Source: QAMX01 sp964448855 (GTDB lineage Bacteria; Bacillota; Clostridia; Oscillospirales; QAMX01). Taken from it: a DNA stretch of 64,000 nt. The position numbers and the translations under genes are program-made. The notes below the pieces were generated by a model. It had not been told where the DNA came from. It saw nothing but the letters and a program-made list of their open reading frames with translations, and did not search any database. Positions 61,823-64,000 of the stretch are shown one piece after another (within the stretch, counting starts at the first letter, position 1; every line of letters starts with the position of its first letter). The stretch covers positions 124,001 through 188,000 of the forward strand of contig CAYUXI010000002.1 of the NCBI GenBank assembly GCA_964448855.1, read 5' to 3'.

Positions 61823-62539
61823 ATGAGTGCAGGAAAAGAAACCACAGTGGCAGTAATGGAAGTCGCCGATGTAACCGAGCAGGAGAAAAACCTTAGCAAG
61901 CAGGTTACGGAGATTGAATTCCAAGCAGGTGCTATCACGATTGATAGCGAGGAGGACTACGCAGAGGCGGCGACCTTCGGGAGAATGTTGAAGCAGCGTA
62001 CAGCAGATGTCAAGGACTTCTGGAAGCCGATGAAGGACGCAGCACATAAGGCTCACGCCGAAATTTGCTCCAAAGAAAAGGCTATGCTCCAGCCGCTGAC
62101 AAACGCTGAGAAAATCCTGAAACAGACGATGGGTACTTATGTCGCTGAACAGGAAAGAAAGCGTAGGGAGGCTGAGGAGGCTGCCAGACGAGCCGCTCAG
62201 GAAGAAGTTGACCGCAAGATGCAGGAAGCTATCGACCTTGATGCTGCTGGAGATACCGAGGGAGCTGAGATGGCTATGATGGAAGCCGAAGTAATGGACG
62301 ATATGTCCGAGAGCGTAGCAGTAGCCTCAACCAAGCCGAAAGCCGCAGGAGTTGCCACTTCTAAGGATTGGGAGATTGTAGGTATTGACAGCAATGCAGT
62401 TCCCACAAACTTTGCAGGAGTGGAAATCAGACCAGTTGATACAGCCGCAGTAATGAGACTTATCAGAGCGTCAAAGGGTTCTATCAATATCCCTGGAGTA
62501 ACCTACAAGGAAGTCGCCAAGATTGCCTTTAGGAAATAA
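61823..62539 (+). CDS. Coiled-coil phage protein (DUF1351-like)
   Basis: A 238-residue protein with a long coiled coil (about 50-165: AHAEICSKEKAMLQPLTNAE and AEQERKRREAEEAARRAAQ) and a compact C-terminal domain (WEIVGIDSNAVP, RASKGSINIPGV). Genes of this kind sit between exonuclease and RecT in Firmicutes phages and are often labelled DUF1351; the name is from memory. AAGGAGGC lies before ATG 61823. Role may be to tether the recombination complex. Confidence 0.7.
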   Translation: MSAGKETTVAVMEVADVTEQEKNLSKQVTEIEFQAGAITIDSEEDYAEAATFGRMLKQRTADVKDFWKPMKDAAHKAHAEICSKEKAMLQPLTNAEKILKQTMGTYVAEQERKRREAEEAARRAAQEEVDRKMQEAIDLDAAGDTEGAEMAMMEAEVMDDMSESVAVASTKPKAAGVATSKDWEIVGIDSNAVPTNFAGVEIRPVDTAAVMRLIRASKGSINIPGVTYKEVAKIAFRK

Positions 62540-62563
62540 AAGTGAGTATAGGAGGAATTTCAA

Positions 62564-63457
62564 GTGAGTACAGCATTAAGTAAGGCAGAGAAAAACGCTC
62601 TGGTAGCCAGCTATGAAGTGGCTGGAACGATGGTGGAACTGGATATTGACTTCGTTAAGAACTATCTGGTTCGTGGTCGTGCAGAGCTGACGACCAATCA
62701 GGAGCTGGTGTTCTTCTTGAACACCTGTAAAGCACAAAAGCTCAATCCGCTGGTGTCTGGTGAGGTTTACCTCATCAAGTACAGCAAGGACGAACCCGCA
62801 CAGATGGTGGTTGGCAAGGACGCATACCTCCGCAGAGCCTACAACAATCCCGACTATCTTTCCAAGACCGATGGTATCACGGTACAGAGAGGCAATCAAA
62901 TCGTTCAGAAGGAAGGGTGTTGTCTCTATCCCAACGAGGTTCTGGTGGGCGGCTGGTGCAAGGTAGTGTTTATGCGAGGCGGCAAGGAACGCACAGCCTT
63001 TAAGGAAGTGGCGTTGGTTGAGTACAATAAGAATATGGCGAACTGGAAGTCCAAGCCCGCTACGATGATTAACAAGGTTGCGGTGAGCCAGTGCGTAAGA
63101 GATGCGTTCCCGAAGGACTACGAGGGCGTATACTCCGAGGACGAGATGATTGCTTCGGGTGCAGTACCGATTGAATATGTCGATGTAGATGTCCAACCTC
63201 AGAACGAGACGGTCGTGATGGAAGATGAACCGACTATCACAAACGAACAGCGTCAGGAAATGTTCCGAACCGCCAAGAAGTATCTGGGAGACAGTGCAAA
63301 CGATGTTATCAAAGACCTTATCGGGAAGTACGGTTATACAAGCACTTCTGGACTTCTCGTGTCGGACTTTGTGAAGGTGATGGCTGAGTTGCAGGAAATC
63401 ATTGAGAACTCCACAGAGGACGATGGCGAACCTGCCGATGCCGCAGAGCAGCAGTGA
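62564..63457 (+). CDS. bet: RecT/Bet-family single-strand annealing protein
   Basis: A 297-residue phage recombination protein. The conserved core is clear: LVRGRAELTTNQELVFFLNT, LNPLVSGEVYLIKY, VVGKDAYLRRA, GGWCKVVFMRGGKE and MINKVAVSQCVRDAFP. The last about 90 residues are acidic. It anneals complementary single strands at phage replication ends, together with the nuclease upstream. GTG 62564 has AGGAGGAATTTCAA upstream. Length fits the Bet family. Confidence 0.92.
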   Translation: MSTALSKAEKNALVASYEVAGTMVELDIDFVKNYLVRGRAELTTNQELVFFLNTCKAQKLNPLVSGEVYLIKYSKDEPAQMVVGKDAYLRRAYNNPDYLSKTDGITVQRGNQIVQKEGCCLYPNEVLVGGWCKVVFMRGGKERTAFKEVALVEYNKNMANWKSKPATMINKVAVSQCVRDAFPKDYEGVYSEDEMIASGAVPIEYVDVDVQPQNETVVMEDEPTITNEQRQEMFRTAKKYLGDSANDVIKDLIGKYGYTSTSGLLVSDFVKVMAELQEIIENSTEDDGEPADAAEQQ

Positions 63458-63513
63458 AAGTAAGCGGTCTGGCAGTGGTAGCGATGCCACTGCCAGATAT
63501 GGAAGGCAGGTGA
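63454..63513 (+). CDS. Possible 19-codon leader ORF overlapping recT
   Basis: GTG 63454 overlaps the RecT stop (GTGA) and reads 19 codons to TGA 63513, containing the palindrome at 63468-63497. No known family; it may merely couple translation to the next gene. Confidence 0.25.
   Translation: MKVSGLAVVAMPLPDMEGR
63468..63497. repeat. Inverted repeat between recT and replication gene
   Basis: TCTGGCAGTGG and its perfect complement with 8-base loop; no T-run, so an mRNA-processing or regulatory hairpin is likelier than a terminator. Confidence 0.7.
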
Positions 63514-63518
63514 TACAA

Positions 63519-64000
63519 ATGGCATTGAGAGACCAACCATATATTCCGCTGTATGTGATGGACTTTGCTACCGACGAGAAGCTGGCGAATTGCAGTGCCG
63601 AAAGTACAGGAGTCTACATAAGGCTTATGTGCATACTCCACAAGATGGAGGAGTACGGCGTTATTGAACTCAAAGCAAAGGAAAAGAAGGACGAGAGCAA
63701 CATTCGTAACTTTGCAGCGAAGTTGGTTCGCCAGATGCCGTATGATGTAGCTTGTATCGAGAGGTCACTGAGAGAACTTATTGACGAAGGAGTCGTTACG
63801 CTGGAGGGAGACCGCTTATACCAAAAGAGAATGGTTAAGGACGGAGACATAAGCCTAAAGAGAGCGAAGGCAGGTTCTAAGGGCGGTAAGACCACGAAAG
63901 GCAATGCCGATGACGAGGAAGATAAGCAAAACTCTAAGCAAAATGCAAGCAAACCATCAAGCAAAAATGAAGCAAACTCTGAAAATGAAGTTGAAATTGA
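63519..64000 (+). CDS. Phage replisome organizer / replication protein, N-terminal part
   Basis: The frame from ATG 63519 (GGAAGGCAGGTGA upstream) runs off the right edge after 160 codons. It begins MALRDQPYIPLYVMDFATDE and has the winged-helix pattern of phage replisome organizers and DUF1376-like proteins (ANCSAESTGVYIRLMCILHK, LRELIDEGVVTLEGDRLYQK), then a Lys/Asn/Ser-rich linker. It should recognise the phage origin and recruit helicase loader; the C-terminus is missing from view. Confidence 0.8.
   Translation, partial: MALRDQPYIPLYVMDFATDEKLANCSAESTGVYIRLMCILHKMEEYGVIELKAKEKKDESNIRNFAAKLVRQMPYDVACIERSLRELIDEGVVTLEGDRLYQKRMVKDGDISLKRAKAGSKGGKTTKGNADDEEDKQNSKQNASKPSSKNEANSENEVEI

Larger units (their letters stand above)
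56176..64000. mobile_element. Left part of an integrated prophage (or phage-like element)
   Basis: Composition drops to more A+T-rich; a large serine recombinase, a CI-type repressor, a divergent early operon with palindromic operators, a recombination module (PD-(D/E)XK nuclease plus RecT/Bet) and a replication gene follow in typical early-phage order. The left end is somewhere between the collagen-like gene's terminator and the recombinase stop (56274); the right end is outside the window. Confidence 0.85.

Overview
The window looks like chromosome of a Gram-positive, probably spore-forming gut-type member of Clostridia (Oscillospirales-like) with a prophage entering at the right end. The basis is a walR-walK-walH-walI operon (a Firmicutes hallmark), dimeric-type glycyl-tRNA synthetase, smpB, lipoboxes and type-I anchored surface proteins without an outer-membrane apparatus, an SLH-domain surface protein, a collagen-like (BclA-type) protein, and strong AGGAGG ribosome sites. 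The host part is G+C-rich; from about 56.2 kb the sequence is visibly more A+T-rich, marking transfer. No species can be named from sequence reading alone.

Layout. 1-3.5 kb (minus): two paralogous metallophosphoesterases, a ChbG/YdjC deacetylase and PduL phosphotransacylase. 3.6-8.9 kb (plus): an XRE regulator followed by the walRKHI envelope-control operon, closed by a bidirectional terminator. 9-12.4 kb (minus): Gfo/Idh/MocA oxidoreductase, SGNH hydrolase and a glycoside-hydrolase-like protein, a small sugar-catabolic set. 12.4-19 kb (minus): a two-component system with two paralogous ABC ATPase/permease pairs and two membrane proteins, resembling peptide-antibiotic sensing and export. 19.3-31.2 kb (minus): a long co-oriented envelope cluster built around homologues of Bacillus YdjG (zinc ribbon), YdjH (TPM) and YdjI (SPFH), with lipoproteins, two large stalked membrane-anchored surface proteins and small zinc-ribbon proteins. 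31.5-37.4 kb (minus): two paralogous single-pass proteins, a small secreted protein and a 1253-residue beta-helix/InlB-repeat/SLH protein preceded by a structured leader. 37.5-40.8 kb: a DUF2975-like membrane protein, a P-loop NTPase without a clear start codon, a LiaF-like protein, and a BspA-type LRR protein (plus) that shares a domain with the small secreted protein.

40.8-56.2 kb holds housekeeping and accessory genes: DUF5131, membrane metallophosphoesterase, a RAYT transposase carrying its own REP repeats, TetR regulator, tRNA-Pro(UGG), glyS, SDR, a large (alpha/alpha)6-like lipoprotein, an EEP-family hydrolase, a CPA2 antiporter with a divergent LysR regulator, an esterase, smpB, and a glycosyltransferase divergent from the collagen-like protein. 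56.2-64 kb is the left part of a prophage: large serine recombinase, repressor, divergent early promoter with palindromic operators, Cro-like/HTH proteins, a membrane-anchored lytic transglycosylase, zinc-binding protein, PD-(D/E)XK nuclease, RecT/Bet annealing protein and the start of a replication gene cut by the window edge.

The recurring theme of the host part is the cell envelope: WalRKHI, a peptide-sensing ABC/TCS locus, LiaF-like and YdjGHI-like stress modules, and several surface proteins. The least explained material is the YdjGHI cassette lacking PspA, and the secreted-protein module at 31.5-33.3 kb whose domain recurs in the LRR protein.
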